Positions 45,505 through 55,610 of a stretch of 64,000 nt of DNA are shown here, piece after piece. A program made the position numbers and the translations under genes. The notes beneath the pieces are model-generated. The model was not told the DNA's origin. It did no database searches and was given only the letters and a program-made list of their open reading frames with translations. The stretch's first letter is position 1, and each line of letters begins with the position of its first letter. Origin of the DNA: Bacillus sp. RAR_GA_16 (GTDB lineage Bacteria; Bacillota; Bacilli; Bacillales; Guptibacillaceae); assembly GCF_020165985.1 (NCBI RefSeq), contig NZ_JAIUKZ010000001.1, forward strand, positions 310,001 through 374,000. Direction: 5' to 3'.

Positions 45505-46212
45505 TTACTGCTCCTGTTCCGGTTCACGCATATAGTATCCCACGCCGCGCCTTGTAATAATCCACGTCGGGTGGCTTGGATTATCCTCTACTTTTTCTCG
45601 TAATCGACGTACGGTTACATCGACTGTTCTTACATCACCAAAATAATCATAGCCCCACACAGTCTGTAATAAGTGCTCACGCGTCATTACCTGACCGATA
45701 TGCTTCGATAAATAGTGCAACAGTTCAAACTCACGGTGCGTTAATTCAATTGATTCCTCACGCTTTGTCACAAGATAAGCATCTGGGTGAATCGTTAGCG
45801 CTCCGACTTTTATAAGAGAATTCGGTGACGACTCTTTCTCTGGCTCCTGCTGACGACGACGCAAATTAGCTTTCACACGTGCAATGAGTTCTCTTGTGCT
45901 AAAGGGTTTCGTCACATAATCATCTGCACCTAGTTCAAGTCCTAGCACCTTATCAATTTCTGAATCCTTTGCCGTTAACATAATAATAGGCATTTCGTAT
46001 TTTTTCCGAACTTCGCGGCATACTTCCATCCCATCACGCTGAGGTAACATGATATCTAACAGAATCATATCTGGATTCTCTTCCTCCACTTTCGCAATGG
46101 CTTCATCGCCATCGTAAGCGCAAACAACTGTAAAGCCTTCTTTCTCTAAGTTAAATTGCAAAATATCCGCAATTGGTTTTTCATCATCTACAACAAGAAT
46201 TTTCTTGTCCAT
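45505..46212 (-). CDS. walR: WalR response regulator
   Basis: 235-residue OmpR-type regulator: receiver with acidic pocket (VVDDEKP), phospho-Asp in [13 protein letters not shown] (about residue 53), Thr in IIMLTAKD and Lys in VTKPF, then a winged-helix DNA-binding domain ([22 protein letters not shown]). First gene of walR-walK-walH-walI-walJ-htrA. It binds TGTWAH-N5-TGTWAH boxes. AGGAG precedes ATG 46212. Confidence 0.97.
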   Translation of the reverse strand: MDKKILVVDDEKPIADILQFNLEKEGFTVVCAYDGDEAIAKVEEENPDMILLDIMLPQRDGMEVCREVRKKYEMPIIMLTAKDSEIDKVLGLELGADDYVTKPFSTRELIARVKANLRRRQQEPEKESSPNSLIKVGALTIHPDAYLVTKREESIELTHREFELLHYLSKHIGQVMTREHLLQTVWGYDYFGDVRTVDVTVRRLREKVEDNPSHPTWIITRRGVGYYMREPEQEQ

Positions 46213-46228
46213 TATGAACGCTCCTTCT

Positions 46229-46260
46229 TTGATATGACAATATCAATTTACCGTTGATAT
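46229..46260. promoter_or_regulatory. inverted/direct repeats in the walR leader
   Basis: TTGATAT-GACA-ATATCAA (46229-46246) is a perfect 7-bp palindrome a few bases upstream of the walR ribosome site, and a third TTGATAT follows at 46254-46260. It could be an operator or a leader hairpin. Confidence 0.4.
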
Positions 46261-46396
46261 GAAACATGCATACTTTCATCTATTTTATCATATTATGTAG
46301 GTTTTATTACGATCTTCCCTACAGCTCTTCCCTTAACTTCTTGAAGAGAAACGCGATTCCCTTTCATACCGTGCCCCAAACACCTAATCAAAAAGA

Positions 46397-46420
46397 AACC
46401 TTCAGCTCTCACTGAAGGTT
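46397..46420 (-). terminator. terminator after the M23 peptidase gene
   Basis: AACCTTCAG/CTGAAGGTT stem with 6-nt loop, T-rich tract on the minus strand. Confidence 0.8.
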
Positions 46421-47826
46421 CATTTCTTTAAATAATCCATTGGATTCTCTAACTTACCATTTTTATATACTTCAAAGTGAAGATGGATACCGGTTGAATC
46501 ACCAGTTGTCCCCATTACACCGATTTTTTCACCCTTTTGAACAGTATCACCTACAGATACAGAGATAGAGGCTAGATGAGAATAGGTAGTCTTCATTCCG
46601 TTATTATGACTGACAGTGACCTGGTTGCCATAACCACTTCTCTTACCTGCGGCTGTTACCTTGCCGTTATCAGCCGCTCGAATGGTTTTATCTTTCACAC
46701 CAGCAATATCAATTCCTTTATGATAAGACCCCCAGCGTTCTCCTTGCTTACTAGTAATTGTTCCTCCGACAGCTGGCCAGCCAAACGCACCCGTGCCCTT
46801 GGAGGAGATTTCCTTCGTTCCAATCACGACTTCTTTAGCAACAGGTTCTTTCGTTACGTCTTCCTTCACAATATCGTTCTCTACTACATGACCATTCTCA
46901 TATTCCTTGGAATAGGTGACAATCTTCTTTCCTTTTTCCCCATCTTTCTTAACTTTCTCTTTTCCTTTAACAAGCTCACTGCTTTTTTTCTTAATCACTT
47001 TATAATCGATTTCTTCTGTTTTCTCAACTTCGATCGTTTCTAAAACAGTGGTGAACTCTTTTTGTCGAAGAACCTTGAGCTGATCGCCTTTTTTGATTTC
47101 ATCATCATGTGACAGGTGATTGTGATCCAAAAGTTCTTCTGTCTCCATTTTAACTTCATCCGCAATTTCATTTACAGATTGTTTTTTGTTCACTTCAAAT
47201 TCGGTCTCTTCTTCATAACCATTTTCAAGTCGTGAAACGCCATTTTCTTTAGACATCATGTCGTTCGGATGGACCTCTACCTTTTCTATCGTAAAAGGAG
47301 TGGAAAAGTTAACGGCTTCAACCGGATGGAACGACTCATTTGAATCTTCCATGCTTTTTACGTTCTTTTCAATTTCCTTTACTTTTTCTTCAGATAAAAA
47401 CGATTTAGCGTATGTCCACAGAGCATCCTTTGCGTCATTTTCACTCGCAAAACGACCAACCTGTTCACCATCAAATGAAAGCGAATACCCCTCACCAATA
47501 AACGTGATTTCCTCGTCTAATTGATCAAGAGCTTCTTTATTATCATAAGTTGGCTTAAAAAGTCGCTCCGTTACGACTTCCACATCATTCTCAACAGAGA
47601 GTTCAATACCTTCACTGCTTTTTTCAGACTTGAGTTTTTCAATATTTTTATCTAATACCGCTCGACTATCAACTGTGCCAATATTTTCTCCATCTATATA
47701 AACATGATAAACTGGTTTCATTAAATTATGAACAGATGCTCCAACTGGTTCGATCCAAAGAAGCAAACTGAAACTTGTAACGATCATGGAAAGCTGTAAG
47801 AAACGACGTACATTCATTCTTTTCAT
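46420..47826 (-). CDS. M23 family metalloendopeptidase with LysM and G5 domains
   Basis: 468 residues: signal/anchor segment (about 8-28), a charged region, a LysM-like wall-binding motif (QSVNEIADEVKMETEELL, about 225), a G5 domain (about 265-345) and a C-terminal M23 peptidase with HKGIDIAG and HLHFEVYKNG zinc sites. It cuts peptidoglycan cross-bridges outside the cell. Start at ATG 47826, seven bases after AGGAGG. It lies directly upstream of walR, a plausible WalR target. Confidence 0.9.
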   Translation of the reverse strand: MKRMNVRRFLQLSMIVTSFSLLLWIEPVGASVHNLMKPVYHVYIDGENIGTVDSRAVLDKNIEKLKSEKSSEGIELSVENDVEVVTERLFKPTYDNKEALDQLDEEITFIGEGYSLSFDGEQVGRFASENDAKDALWTYAKSFLSEEKVKEIEKNVKSMEDSNESFHPVEAVNFSTPFTIEKVEVHPNDMMSKENGVSRLENGYEEETEFEVNKKQSVNEIADEVKMETEELLDHNHLSHDDEIKKGDQLKVLRQKEFTTVLETIEVEKTEEIDYKVIKKKSSELVKGKEKVKKDGEKGKKIVTYSKEYENGHVVENDIVKEDVTKEPVAKEVVIGTKEISSKGTGAFGWPAVGGTITSKQGERWGSYHKGIDIAGVKDKTIRAADNGKVTAAGKRSGYGNQVTVSHNNGMKTTYSHLASISVSVGDTVQKGEKIGVMGTTGDSTGIHLHFEVYKNGKLENPMDYLKK

Positions 47827-47919
47827 GCGACTTCCTCCTGCAATAGCTGAAACTATCTTTTTACTCACGTTTCGCACTTTATCATAATTAGGAAGTCACT
47901 TGGGTACAAGTACTCAACT

Positions 47920-47936
47920 TGTAACAAAAATGTAGT
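47920..47936 (+). promoter_or_regulatory. possible WalR box upstream of the M23 gene
   Basis: TGTAAC-AAAAA-TGTAGT matches TGTWAH-N5-TGTWAH with one mismatch, about 95 bp upstream of the peptidase gene, in inverted orientation to it. Confidence 0.4.
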
Positions 47937-48047
47937 CTTTTCGTCACGATCGTGGCAAGTCATGGTAACCTTTTGGAAGCTTCTTCATGGGTTTCCACTT
48001 AAGTCGAAAAAGGTGAACTTCAATAAGAGTTTTCTCAGACAAAAAAA

Positions 48048-48074
48048 CGCATATCCCTCAAAGAGAGATATGCG
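48048..48074 (-). terminator. terminator after the tRNA cluster
   Basis: CGCATATC/GATATGCG stem with an 11-nt loop and T7 on the minus strand, following the tRNA-Phe gene. Confidence 0.8.
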
Positions 48075-48103
48075 ATATATGTACGTTGTTAATTGAAAAA
48101 TCA

Positions 48104-48179
48104 TGGTGGCTCCGGACGGAATCGAACCGCCGACACGTGGATTTTCAGTCCACTGCTCTACCGACTGAGCTACAGAGCC
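48104..48179 (-). tRNA. tRNA-Phe (GAA)
   Basis: 76-nt cloverleaf with encoded CCA; acceptor GGCTCTG, D-arm AGCTCAGTCGGTAGAGC, anticodon loop CTGAAAA, T-arm GGCGGTTCGATTCCGTC. Last of four minus-strand tRNAs. Confidence 0.97.
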
Positions 48180-48218
48180 ATGGGATTACGATCTTTATGT
48201 TCCATTTAATAGATTAAA

Positions 48219-48294
48219 TGGCGGTCTCGACGGGAATCGAACCCGCGATCTCCTGCGTGACAGGCAGGCATGTTAACCGCTACACCACGAGACC
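48219..48294 (-). tRNA. tRNA-Asp (GTC)
   Basis: 76-nt cloverleaf with encoded CCA; acceptor GGTCTCG, anticodon loop CTGTCAC, T-loop GGTTCGATTCCC. Confidence 0.97.
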
Positions 48295-48335
48295 AGTATG
48301 TAATATTTGAACACTATACACTTACGATTAATTTT

Positions 48336-48416
<81 letters not shown>

Positions 48417-48492
48417 ACGATATAATTGTCATTATCCTGCACATGCTTCATTATGCTGTGCACTGTTTCCTCTTCACTATGTAAAAAGGAAA

Positions 48493-48568
48493 TGGTGAGC
48501 CATGAAGGACTCGAACCTTCGACCCTCTGATTAAAAGTCAGATGCTCTACCAACTGAGCTAATGGCTC
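48493..48568 (-). tRNA. tRNA-Lys (TTT)
   Basis: 76-nt cloverleaf with encoded CCA; acceptor GAGCCAT, anticodon loop CTTTTAA, T-loop GGTTCGAGTCC. First gene of the Lys-fMet-Asp-Phe cluster. Confidence 0.97.
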
Positions 48569-48686
48569 GTCATAAGTATCGTGTAACGACGACAAGATTT
48601 ATCATATCATTGGAATTCATAAAAAGCAAGCACTCTTAAAAAGAAAATAAAAAAACAGTCATGGAGTAAGGTGGTTCCCTCTTACT

Positions 48687-49124
48687 TTACCCCTTTGCCT
48701 GTTTATTTAGACGCTCTTTCATCATTTCGCGTATTTCTTGTTTTCGACGATGACGTTTAATGGCAAAACGATTGACTTCTTGAAATATGAGAGAAGATTC
48801 CTTATCTGTTGTAAGATGAAACTTCACACCAAAAAACTGACTTGCTCTTGTATTGGGATCGCTAGGATCGTTCGGTTTCCCCCATACGACTTCACCTGTG
48901 ATACGAAAAGGTTCGTCGTTTAACTTAATCGAAAATTCCATATTTGTATGCATTGGTACATCTAGATCTACTGAGAAACCAATACCTTCAAGACCAATAT
49001 CATGAATATAAATCTTATGATTGAATTCTGGATCGACAGGTGATTCTTTTTCAATCACTCTCATTCTTGCAGCAAAAGGAACATCCAATTGCTGTCGAAA
49101 AACCTGCCTTTTATTACGACTCAT
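48687..49124 (-). CDS. PilZ domain protein
   Basis: 145 residues. R-x-x-x-R (RQVFR) at the N-terminus and DIGLEGIGF about 35 residues later fit the c-di-GMP-binding PilZ signature (RxxxR ... D/NxSxxG, here with L for S). The rest is a beta barrel with a basic C-terminal helix (KRHRRKQEIREMMKERL). Start at ATG 49124 behind AGGTG; an in-frame GTG lies six bases upstream. Probably a c-di-GMP receptor; target unknown. Confidence 0.75.
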   Translation of the reverse strand: MSRNKRQVFRQQLDVPFAARMRVIEKESPVDPEFNHKIYIHDIGLEGIGFSVDLDVPMHTNMEFSIKLNDEPFRITGEVVWGKPNDPSDPNTRASQFFGVKFHLTTDKESSLIFQEVNRFAIKRHRRKQEIREMMKERLNKQAKG

Positions 49125-49215
49125 ATGCACACCTCATCAAAGTTTACCGATTTTGATAATTTAAGTTTATCATAAAACGTTTTTTTCTGCAGAATTTTCC
49201 AACTTCTAAACCTGT

Positions 49216-49246
49216 AAAAAAAAGCTGACAGTTGTATACTGCCAGC
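49216..49246 (-). terminator. terminator after purA
   Basis: GCTGACAG/CTGCCAGC stem (one G-T pair) with 7-nt loop and a T8 tract on the minus strand. Confidence 0.88.
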
Positions 49247-49254
49247 TCTGTACA

Positions 49255-50541
49255 TTAAGCAAACACGCCGCGAATCATATTGGTTTGATTGCGATCTGGT
49301 CCGACTGAGAAAATCGACAATGGAATCCCGGTAAGTTGTGAAACTCGTTCAATATAATGACGTGCATTAGGAGGTAGCTCACCTAAGTTGTTCACGCCTG
49401 TAATATCTTCCGTCCACCCAGGCATCTCTTCATAAACAGGCTCACATTCAGCCAGTACTTTAAGGCTAGCAGGAAATTCTTCGATGATTTCACCTTTGTA
49501 CTTATAAGCTGTACAGATCTTAAGTGTTTCAATTCCAGTCAATACGTCAATTGAGTTCAAAGAAAGGTCTGTAATCCCACTCACACGACGTGCATGACGA
49601 ACAACAACGCTATCAAACCAGCCAACTCGGCGAGGGCGTCCTGTTGTTGTGCCATATTCATTTCCTACTTCGCGAATTTGATCTCCAACTTCGTCATGAA
49701 GTTCGGTAGGGAATGGGCCATCTCCCACTCTTGTTGTATAAGCTTTTGAAACGCCAACAACATGATTGATTTTACTTGGTCCTACTCCTGAACCAATCGT
49801 AACGCCACCAGCAATTGGATTAGAAGATGTAACAAATGGGTACGTCCCCTGGTCAATATCAAGCATAACTCCTTGAGCACCTTCAAATAGTACGCGACGA
49901 CCTTCATCAATGGCATCATTCAGAACAACGGAAGTATCCACGACGTATTTAGCAATTTGTTGCCCATACTCGTAGTACTCCTCAAGAATATCTTCTTTTT
50001 TGAAGCCTTCTACTTCATACATTTTTTCTAGAAGGCGGTTTTTATCTGTAAGGTTTCGTTCTAATTTCTCTTCAAAAACTTCACGGTCGAGTAAATCACA
50101 AATACGGATACCAACTCGTGCAGCTTTATCCATATAGGCTGGTCCAATTCCTTTTTTCGTCGTACCGATTTTATTAGCACCTTTGTATTCTTCCTCAACT
50201 ACATCAAGCTTTAAGTGATAAGGAAGAATGACATGTGCACGATTGCTGATACGAAGGTTATCTGTATTGATATTACGTTCATGTAAATATGAGAGTTCTT
50301 CAAGAACGGCTTTTGGATCGACTACCATTCCATTTCCAATAACACAAATTTTATCATCATAAAAAATCCCTGATGGAATCAAGTGAAGTTTGTACTTTGT
50401 ATCGTTAAATACAATAGTATGTCCTGCATTGTTTCCACCCTGATAACGAGCGACAACTTCTGCATTTTCTGAAAGGTAATCCGTGATCTTTCCTTTACCT
50501 TCATCGCCCCACTGTGTACCTACCACAACTACTGATGGCAT
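49255..50541 (-). CDS. purA: adenylosuccinate synthetase
   Basis: 428 residues. Joins aspartate to IMP using GTP, the first step from IMP to AMP. Seen: [62 protein letters not shown] and [12 protein letters not shown]. Full length with the expected start. Monocistronic with its own terminator; PurR-box-like sequences lie upstream. Confidence 0.97.
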   Translation of the reverse strand: MPSVVVVGTQWGDEGKGKITDYLSENAEVVARYQGGNNAGHTIVFNDTKYKLHLIPSGIFYDDKICVIGNGMVVDPKAVLEELSYLHERNINTDNLRISNRAHVILPYHLKLDVVEEEYKGANKIGTTKKGIGPAYMDKAARVGIRICDLLDREVFEEKLERNLTDKNRLLEKMYEVEGFKKEDILEEYYEYGQQIAKYVVDTSVVLNDAIDEGRRVLFEGAQGVMLDIDQGTYPFVTSSNPIAGGVTIGSGVGPSKINHVVGVSKAYTTRVGDGPFPTELHDEVGDQIREVGNEYGTTTGRPRRVGWFDSVVVRHARRVSGITDLSLNSIDVLTGIETLKICTAYKYKGEIIEEFPASLKVLAECEPVYEEMPGWTEDITGVNNLGELPPNARHYIERVSQLTGIPLSIFSVGPDRNQTNMIRGVFA

Positions 50542-50641
50542 TTGAGCACCTCCAGATGCTTCCTTGAATGATTTGTCAGAAGCATACTACTTTTTTAAAA
50601 AACCCAGGCTAAGTGTACCAATTCACTCTTCATAAGTCAAC

Positions 50642-50686
50642 AAACCCGAACGATTATATATATAAAACTAAATATGTTCGTTATTT
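50642..50686. promoter_or_regulatory. inverted PurR-box candidates upstream of purA
   Basis: CCGAAC (50646-50651, context AAACCCGAACGATT) and inverted GTTCGT (50676-50681, context ATATGTTCGTTATTT) match the AWWWCCGAACWWT PurBox with two mismatches each, about 25 bp apart. In B. subtilis purA has such a pair. Confidence 0.5.
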
Positions 50687-50800
50687 AGTTTCGCAAAAAC
50701 ATTTATTAAAACCAATAACGCTCTCTTATTATACGCATTATTGGTCTTCATAATAAACTTTGCGCCCTATCACTCAGCTATGGCTCATTTCAACTAAAGA

Positions 50801-50827
50801 AAAAAGCCTCGAAGAACGAGGCTTTTT
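50801..50827. terminator. terminator after dnaB
   Basis: AAAAAGCCTCG/CGAGGCTTTTT stem with a 5-nt loop directly at the dnaB stop. Confidence 0.92.
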
Positions 50828-52188
50828 AAGCACCTGGCGGCATGTCACCTTCTTCATGACGCCTCTCCAGGTTAACGAATTTATTATATTCTTTTACAAA
50901 TGCAAGCTCGACTGTTCCAACAGGACCATTTCGCTGCTTCGCAATAATGATTTCAATGATGTTTTTATTCTCAGATTCCTTATCGTAATAATCATCACGG
51001 TAGAGGAACGCTACAATATCGGCATCTTGCTCAATACTCCCAGATTCCCGAATATCAGACATCATCGGTCTCTTATCCTGTCTCGACTCAACTCCACGTG
51101 AGAGCTGAGAGAGAGAAATAAGAGGGACTTCAAGTTCACGCGCAATGCCTTTTAAGGATCGCGATATTTCAGAAACTTCCTGTTGTCTGTTTTCTCCAGA
51201 ATCCATTTCCGCGAATCAACTGCATATAATCGATTAGAATCATGCCAAGCCCTTTTTCCTGCTTCAGTCGCCTGCACTTAGCCCGTATATCACCTACTCG
51301 AATACCAGGTGTATCATCGATATAAATCCCGGCATTCGATAAACTTCCCATTGCCATCGTAAGTTTCTGCCAGTCATCACCTGTCAGGCCACCTGTTCGA
51401 AGACGTTGAGCGTCGATGTTGCCTTCCGCACAAAGCATACGCATGACAAGCTGTTCTGCCCCCATCTCAAGACTAAAGATGGCGACATTCTCATCTGTCT
51501 TCGTTGCAACGTTTTGAGCAATATTAAGGGCAAATGCCGTCTTACCTACTGAAGGTCGTGCCGCTACAATGATGAGATCATTTCGCTGGAAGCCTGCTGT
51601 CATACGATCAAGCTCTGAGAACCCGGTAGGTATCCCTGTAATGTCCCCCGTATTGTTTTGGAGCGTTTCAATATTATCGTAAGCTGTAACAAGAACATCT
51701 TTAATTGAAATAAAAGCTCCCGTATTTTTACGCTGGGAAACCTCCATAATCGACTTCTCGGCTTCTGAAAGAAGATTTTCAATCTCATTCTCTTTCGCAT
51801 ATCCATCAGAGGCGATATCCGTAGCTGCTCGAATTAGCCTTCTTAAGATTGATTTTTCTTCTACAATTTTTGAATAGTACTCAACGTTTGCTGCGGTAGG
51901 TACAGAATTAGCCAGATCACTTAAATAAGATACTCCGCCAATTTCCTCAAGAATTTTCAGATCCTGAAGCTCAGATGTCACTGTGACAAGATCGACTGGT
52001 TCTCCTTTTTCAGAGAGATCGATCATCACAGAGAAAATCTTCTGATGTGCCGCTCGGTAAAAATCTTCTGGTTGCAATACCTCGGTTGCTGTTGTAAGAG
52101 CATCGATTTCAAGGAAAACAGCACCGATTACCGCTTGTTCAGCTTCTATATTTTGAGGTGGCGTACGATCAGCAAATAAATCACTCAT
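50826..52188 (-). pseudogene. dnaB: replicative DNA helicase DnaB (B. subtilis DnaC), split by a frameshift
   Basis: Two abutting frames encode one hexameric replicative helicase. The first (52188-51169) carries the N-terminal domain, Walker A RPSVGKTAFALN and Walker [10 protein letters not shown]; it then reads out of frame after IRGNG and stops. The second (51206-50826) resumes exactly with [38 protein letters not shown] and the C-terminal end. The shift is near 51195-51207, within the loop before motif H3; either one extra base or two missing bases would restore a protein of about 453 residues. The gene is essential, so a sequence error is likely. AGGGGG precedes ATG 52188. Confidence 0.85.
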
Positions 52189-52236
52189 GTTGTTTTCCCC
52201 CTGAGCAGTTCGCTATTTTCCACCCGTCATCACCTA

Positions 52237-52680
52237 CTATTGCTCGACCACGTGTACTTTAACAGTTGCTGTTACATCATGGTGCAATTTAACGGGTACA
52301 TTTGTGTAACCGAGGGAACGGATTGGTTCATCTAGTTCAATTTTGCGTTTATCAACTTTAATGTTGTGCTTTTTTAGTTCTTCAGCAATATTTTTACTTG
52401 TAATGGAACCGAACAAACGGCCACCTTCACCAGATTTTGTTTTTAATTCCACTTCAAGGCTTTCAATCTTTTCCTTCAACGCTTTCGCTTCATCAAGCTC
52501 TTCCTGAGCTTTCTTATCGTCGCTACGCTGTTTCGCCTTCAATGTTTTCATATTTGCATTATTTGCTTCTAGAGCAAGATTATTCTTTAGCAAGTGGTTA
52601 CGAGCATATCCGTCCGCTACATTTTTCACTTCACCTTTTTTGCCTTTACCTTTTACATCTTCTAAGAAAATCACTTTCAT
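52237..52680 (-). CDS. rplI: 50S ribosomal protein L9
   Basis: 147 residues: N-terminal RNA-binding domain ([30 protein letters not shown]), the long connecting helix, and the C-terminal domain. The gene overlaps the gdpP stop by 4 bp and precedes dnaB, the standard Bacillus order. Confidence 0.97.
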   Translation of the reverse strand: MKVIFLEDVKGKGKKGEVKNVADGYARNHLLKNNLALEANNANMKTLKAKQRSDDKKAQEELDEAKALKEKIESLEVELKTKSGEGGRLFGSITSKNIAEELKKHNIKVDKRKIELDEPIRSLGYTNVPVKLHHDVTATVKVHVVEQ

Positions 52681-54653
52681 GATTCATCTTCGCTCCCTTC
52701 CAAATAGTTATCGATTGTTTCCTTCAGCATTTCCTCAGCCTCTTCAATTGACCCTGAGTCAATTTGTGTCGCCGCGTTTGTTAAATGCCCGCCGCCATTC
52801 AAGCCTTCCATAATAATCTGGACATTCACTTCTCCAAGCGACCTGGCACTAATGCTAATTTTACCATCATTTCGTTTCGAAATAACGAAAGAAGCAATCA
52901 CCCCGCTCATCGATAGCAGTGTATCTGCAGCTTGCGCAATCAATACTTGATCATAAGTCTGATCTTTTTCACCAAGCGCAATGGCGATTCCGCTTCGGTA
53001 AATATGGGATTTCTCTATAATCTTGGCTCTTCTAATATACTGTGCAATGTCTTCTCTTAGAAATTCTTGAACGAGGACAGTATCAGCACCATGAGCCCTT
53101 AAATACGACGCAGCATCAAACGTTCTAGAACCAGTTCTGAGCGTGAAGCTTTTTGTATCCACAATAATACCGGCCAGGAGAGCTGTCGCTTCCATAATGT
53201 CCATTTTAAGCCGTTTAGGCTGATATTCAAAGAGTTCGGTCACAAGCTCAGCTGTGGAAGAAGCATAAGGTTCCATATAGACAAGAACAGGATCCTCAAT
53301 AAACTCTTCTCCGCGTCTATGGTGATCAATAACAACAACGTGATCAAGCTTTTGTAAAAGTCGCTCTTCCATCACAAGGGAAGGTTTGTGCGTATCAACC
53401 ACAACTAACAGCGTATTTGGCGTACAATTCTCAAGCGCATCTTCAGGATCAATAAAACGAGCCCAGAGCTGTTCATTCCCCTCAATCTCTTCCATTAATC
53501 TTGAAACACCGCTTGTACGTTGATTTTGATCAAAAACGATGGACCCTTCTTTTCCATTTGCCTGCGCTACTTTAAGAATACCAATGGAAGCCCCGATAGA
53601 ATCCATATCAGGATTTTTATGCCCCATAATAATGACTTGATCACTATCAAGGACAAGCTCTCGTAAAGCATGGGAAATGACTCGTGCTCTTACCCTTGTT
53701 CTTTTTTCAATCGGGTTCGTCTTTCCACCGTAAAATTTCACTTTTCCTGTTGTCTGCTTAATGGCCACTTGATCACCACCGCGACCAAGCGCTAAATCAA
53801 GACTAGATTGAGCTAACTGCCCAAGTTCGGTTAGCGTACTATGCCCACTTCCAATCCCAATGCTTAAGGTGATCGAAACATTTTCTTTAGAAGTCGCCTC
53901 GCGCACTTCATCGAGAATGGAAAATTTATTTTTTTCTAAGTCCTGAAGAATCTTTTGGTTTAAAACAGCGAAGAACTTTTCAGATGAACTGCGCTTTAAG
54001 AAAATCCCCTGTTCATCTGCCCAGTTATTTAGAATGGAAGTGACAGAGCTGTTTAAATTACTCCGCACCTGATCACCAAGTCCCTGGGTGACTTCTTCAT
54101 AATTATCAAGGTAGACAATTCCAACAACCGTTTTTTCTTCATTATAAAGACGCTGAATTTCTACTTTTTCACTGACATCAAAGAAATAAAGCAGTCTTTC
54201 TTCTTGTTTAAAATACGTTTTGTACTTTCGATCTTGAATTGTTAGGATTTCCTCATTCGCCTCTGATTTTAGAAACGGAATAATTTGTTCGGAAATATCA
54301 TTTAAAGAAAGTCCAATCAATTGTTCTTTCTCCATCATGATAGGCAAATAAGGATTCGTCCATTCGATATGATATTCCTCATCATACAGCAAGATCCCAA
54401 ACGGCATTTCCATCAGAGCCTCGTCTCCAACTTTCTTCACCCGATGTGATAGAGTCGAAACGTAGTCTCTGAGAGCAGCTTGAAATAAAGACTCAGCTCG
54501 AATTGCTGTATAAACAAGAAGCGTCATAACCACTACGCTCCCAACCCCTAATATCCAGTTGTAATAGGTGATGATGCCGATAAACAGGATGGAAATGACG
54601 AACAAGGCTACCACATGATAACCATGCCACCGTTTCGTTAAAAACTTTGGCAT
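52677..54653 (-). CDS. gdpP: GdpP, cyclic-di-AMP phosphodiesterase
   Basis: 658 residues: two N-terminal membrane segments (about 10-55), a PAS domain (about 80-150), a degenerate GGDEF domain (about 170-300) and a C-terminal DHH/DHHA1 phosphodiesterase with [12 protein letters not shown] and [12 protein letters not shown] metal sites and [11 protein letters not shown]. Breaks c-di-AMP to pApA, which controls potassium and wall stress. Follows yybS by 15 bp in the yybS-gdpP-rplI-dnaB operon. Confidence 0.96.
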   Translation of the reverse strand: MPKFLTKRWHGYHVVALFVISILFIGIITYYNWILGVGSVVVMTLLVYTAIRAESLFQAALRDYVSTLSHRVKKVGDEALMEMPFGILLYDEEYHIEWTNPYLPIMMEKEQLIGLSLNDISEQIIPFLKSEANEEILTIQDRKYKTYFKQEERLLYFFDVSEKVEIQRLYNEEKTVVGIVYLDNYEEVTQGLGDQVRSNLNSSVTSILNNWADEQGIFLKRSSSEKFFAVLNQKILQDLEKNKFSILDEVREATSKENVSITLSIGIGSGHSTLTELGQLAQSSLDLALGRGGDQVAIKQTTGKVKFYGGKTNPIEKRTRVRARVISHALRELVLDSDQVIIMGHKNPDMDSIGASIGILKVAQANGKEGSIVFDQNQRTSGVSRLMEEIEGNEQLWARFIDPEDALENCTPNTLLVVVDTHKPSLVMEERLLQKLDHVVVIDHHRRGEEFIEDPVLVYMEPYASSTAELVTELFEYQPKRLKMDIMEATALLAGIIVDTKSFTLRTGSRTFDAASYLRAHGADTVLVQEFLREDIAQYIRRAKIIEKSHIYRSGIAIALGEKDQTYDQVLIAQAADTLLSMSGVIASFVISKRNDGKISISARSLGEVNVQIIMEGLNGGGHLTNAATQIDSGSIEEAEEMLKETIDNYLEGSEDES

Positions 54654-54668
54654 ACTTTCAGCTCCTAC

Positions 54669-55595
54669 CTATGATTTCATTCTCCTTCGCAATTCGAAAC
54701 CAAGATCAATGATTCCAAGAATAACAACAAATGATGTTAGCGCGAAGCCAAGAAACGTTAACAGAATTGGCACGACGATTGGCCATCCCTTTCGATGACT
54801 AAAAAAGTAAAGTACTGCAAGGCCCTGTACAAATATCAAAGCATTGAGTATCGCATACACATTAATGGCTGCAACAAAGACAGCCGATCCTTCTTCTAAT
54901 CCTACCATCATAACAATAGTAACAACTAAATAATACCATAAAAAACTCTTCGGAAATGTCCATTCTCGAATTGGCGGAAAGACAGGCGGTTGAAAATTGC
55001 TGACTCTCTTTAAAATTGGACCTGAAAGAAGCTGTGAAATAAGGGCAATCACAACACCCATCAGCACAAGACCTGTTGGAATTAAATAGCGCAGTAAACT
55101 AATTTGTTCTTTAAGCTGATTAAATTGACTCGTATCCTGACCTAATGATCGATAGATAGACTCTGCTTGTTGAAAAGATTGGTTCATCATTTCAACGAGA
55201 AGATCAGCTGGGTTCTGACCAATCACGAGGATACTGGATACAAACGCAACTAAAAGGCCAATGATATACGCTAAACCGCTCCCCACCAGAACGGCAAGAG
55301 CAGACTTACGAATCGAGTATAAATACCCTGCAGTTACCCCCCCAAGCCCTACCGTAAAGGTAAGCGCAAGAGAAGGAAGACCTGCCGTTAAAACGCCTAA
55401 CACAAGTGTGACCGCCCACATCACAAATCCACTCTTCAACCCATTACGAATAACCATTAATAGAAACGGAATAGGAAGAGCCCAAATCGTTAATGAACCT
55501 AGAAGCGGTACATAAATGGTAATCACAAACAAAACAGCAAACACGGCCGCAAGCGCAGCCCCTTCAACTAACTGCCTAACAGTCTGATTCTTCAA
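54669..55595 (-). CDS. yybS: YybS family integral membrane protein (DUF2232)
   Basis: 308 residues with about eight membrane segments, typical of YybS upstream of gdpP in bacilli. Start is TTG 55595 (AGGAG seven bases upstream; product begins KNQTVRQLVEGA). An ATG further upstream lies inside the repeat array and would add 32 repeat-derived residues, so it is not used. First gene of the operon; its leader runs into the repeat array. Function unknown, perhaps a transporter-like (ECF-S-like) fold. Confidence 0.85.
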   Translation of the reverse strand: MKNQTVRQLVEGAALAAVFAVLFVITIYVPLLGSLTIWALPIPFLLMVIRNGLKSGFVMWAVTLVLGVLTAGLPSLALTFTVGLGGVTAGYLYSIRKSALAVLVGSGLAYIIGLLVAFVSSILVIGQNPADLLVEMMNQSFQQAESIYRSLGQDTSQFNQLKEQISLLRYLIPTGLVLMGVVIALISQLLSGPILKRVSNFQPPVFPPIREWTFPKSFLWYYLVVTIVMMVGLEEGSAVFVAAINVYAILNALIFVQGLAVLYFFSHRKGWPIVVPILLTFLGFALTSFVVILGIIDLGFELRRRMKS

Positions 55596-55610
55596 TAGTC
55601 TTCTCCTTTT

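Noticed and set aside
50826-52188. Intein or insertion element in dnaB
   Set aside because: Nothing is inserted; the two frames overlap and join with only a one- or two-base discrepancy.
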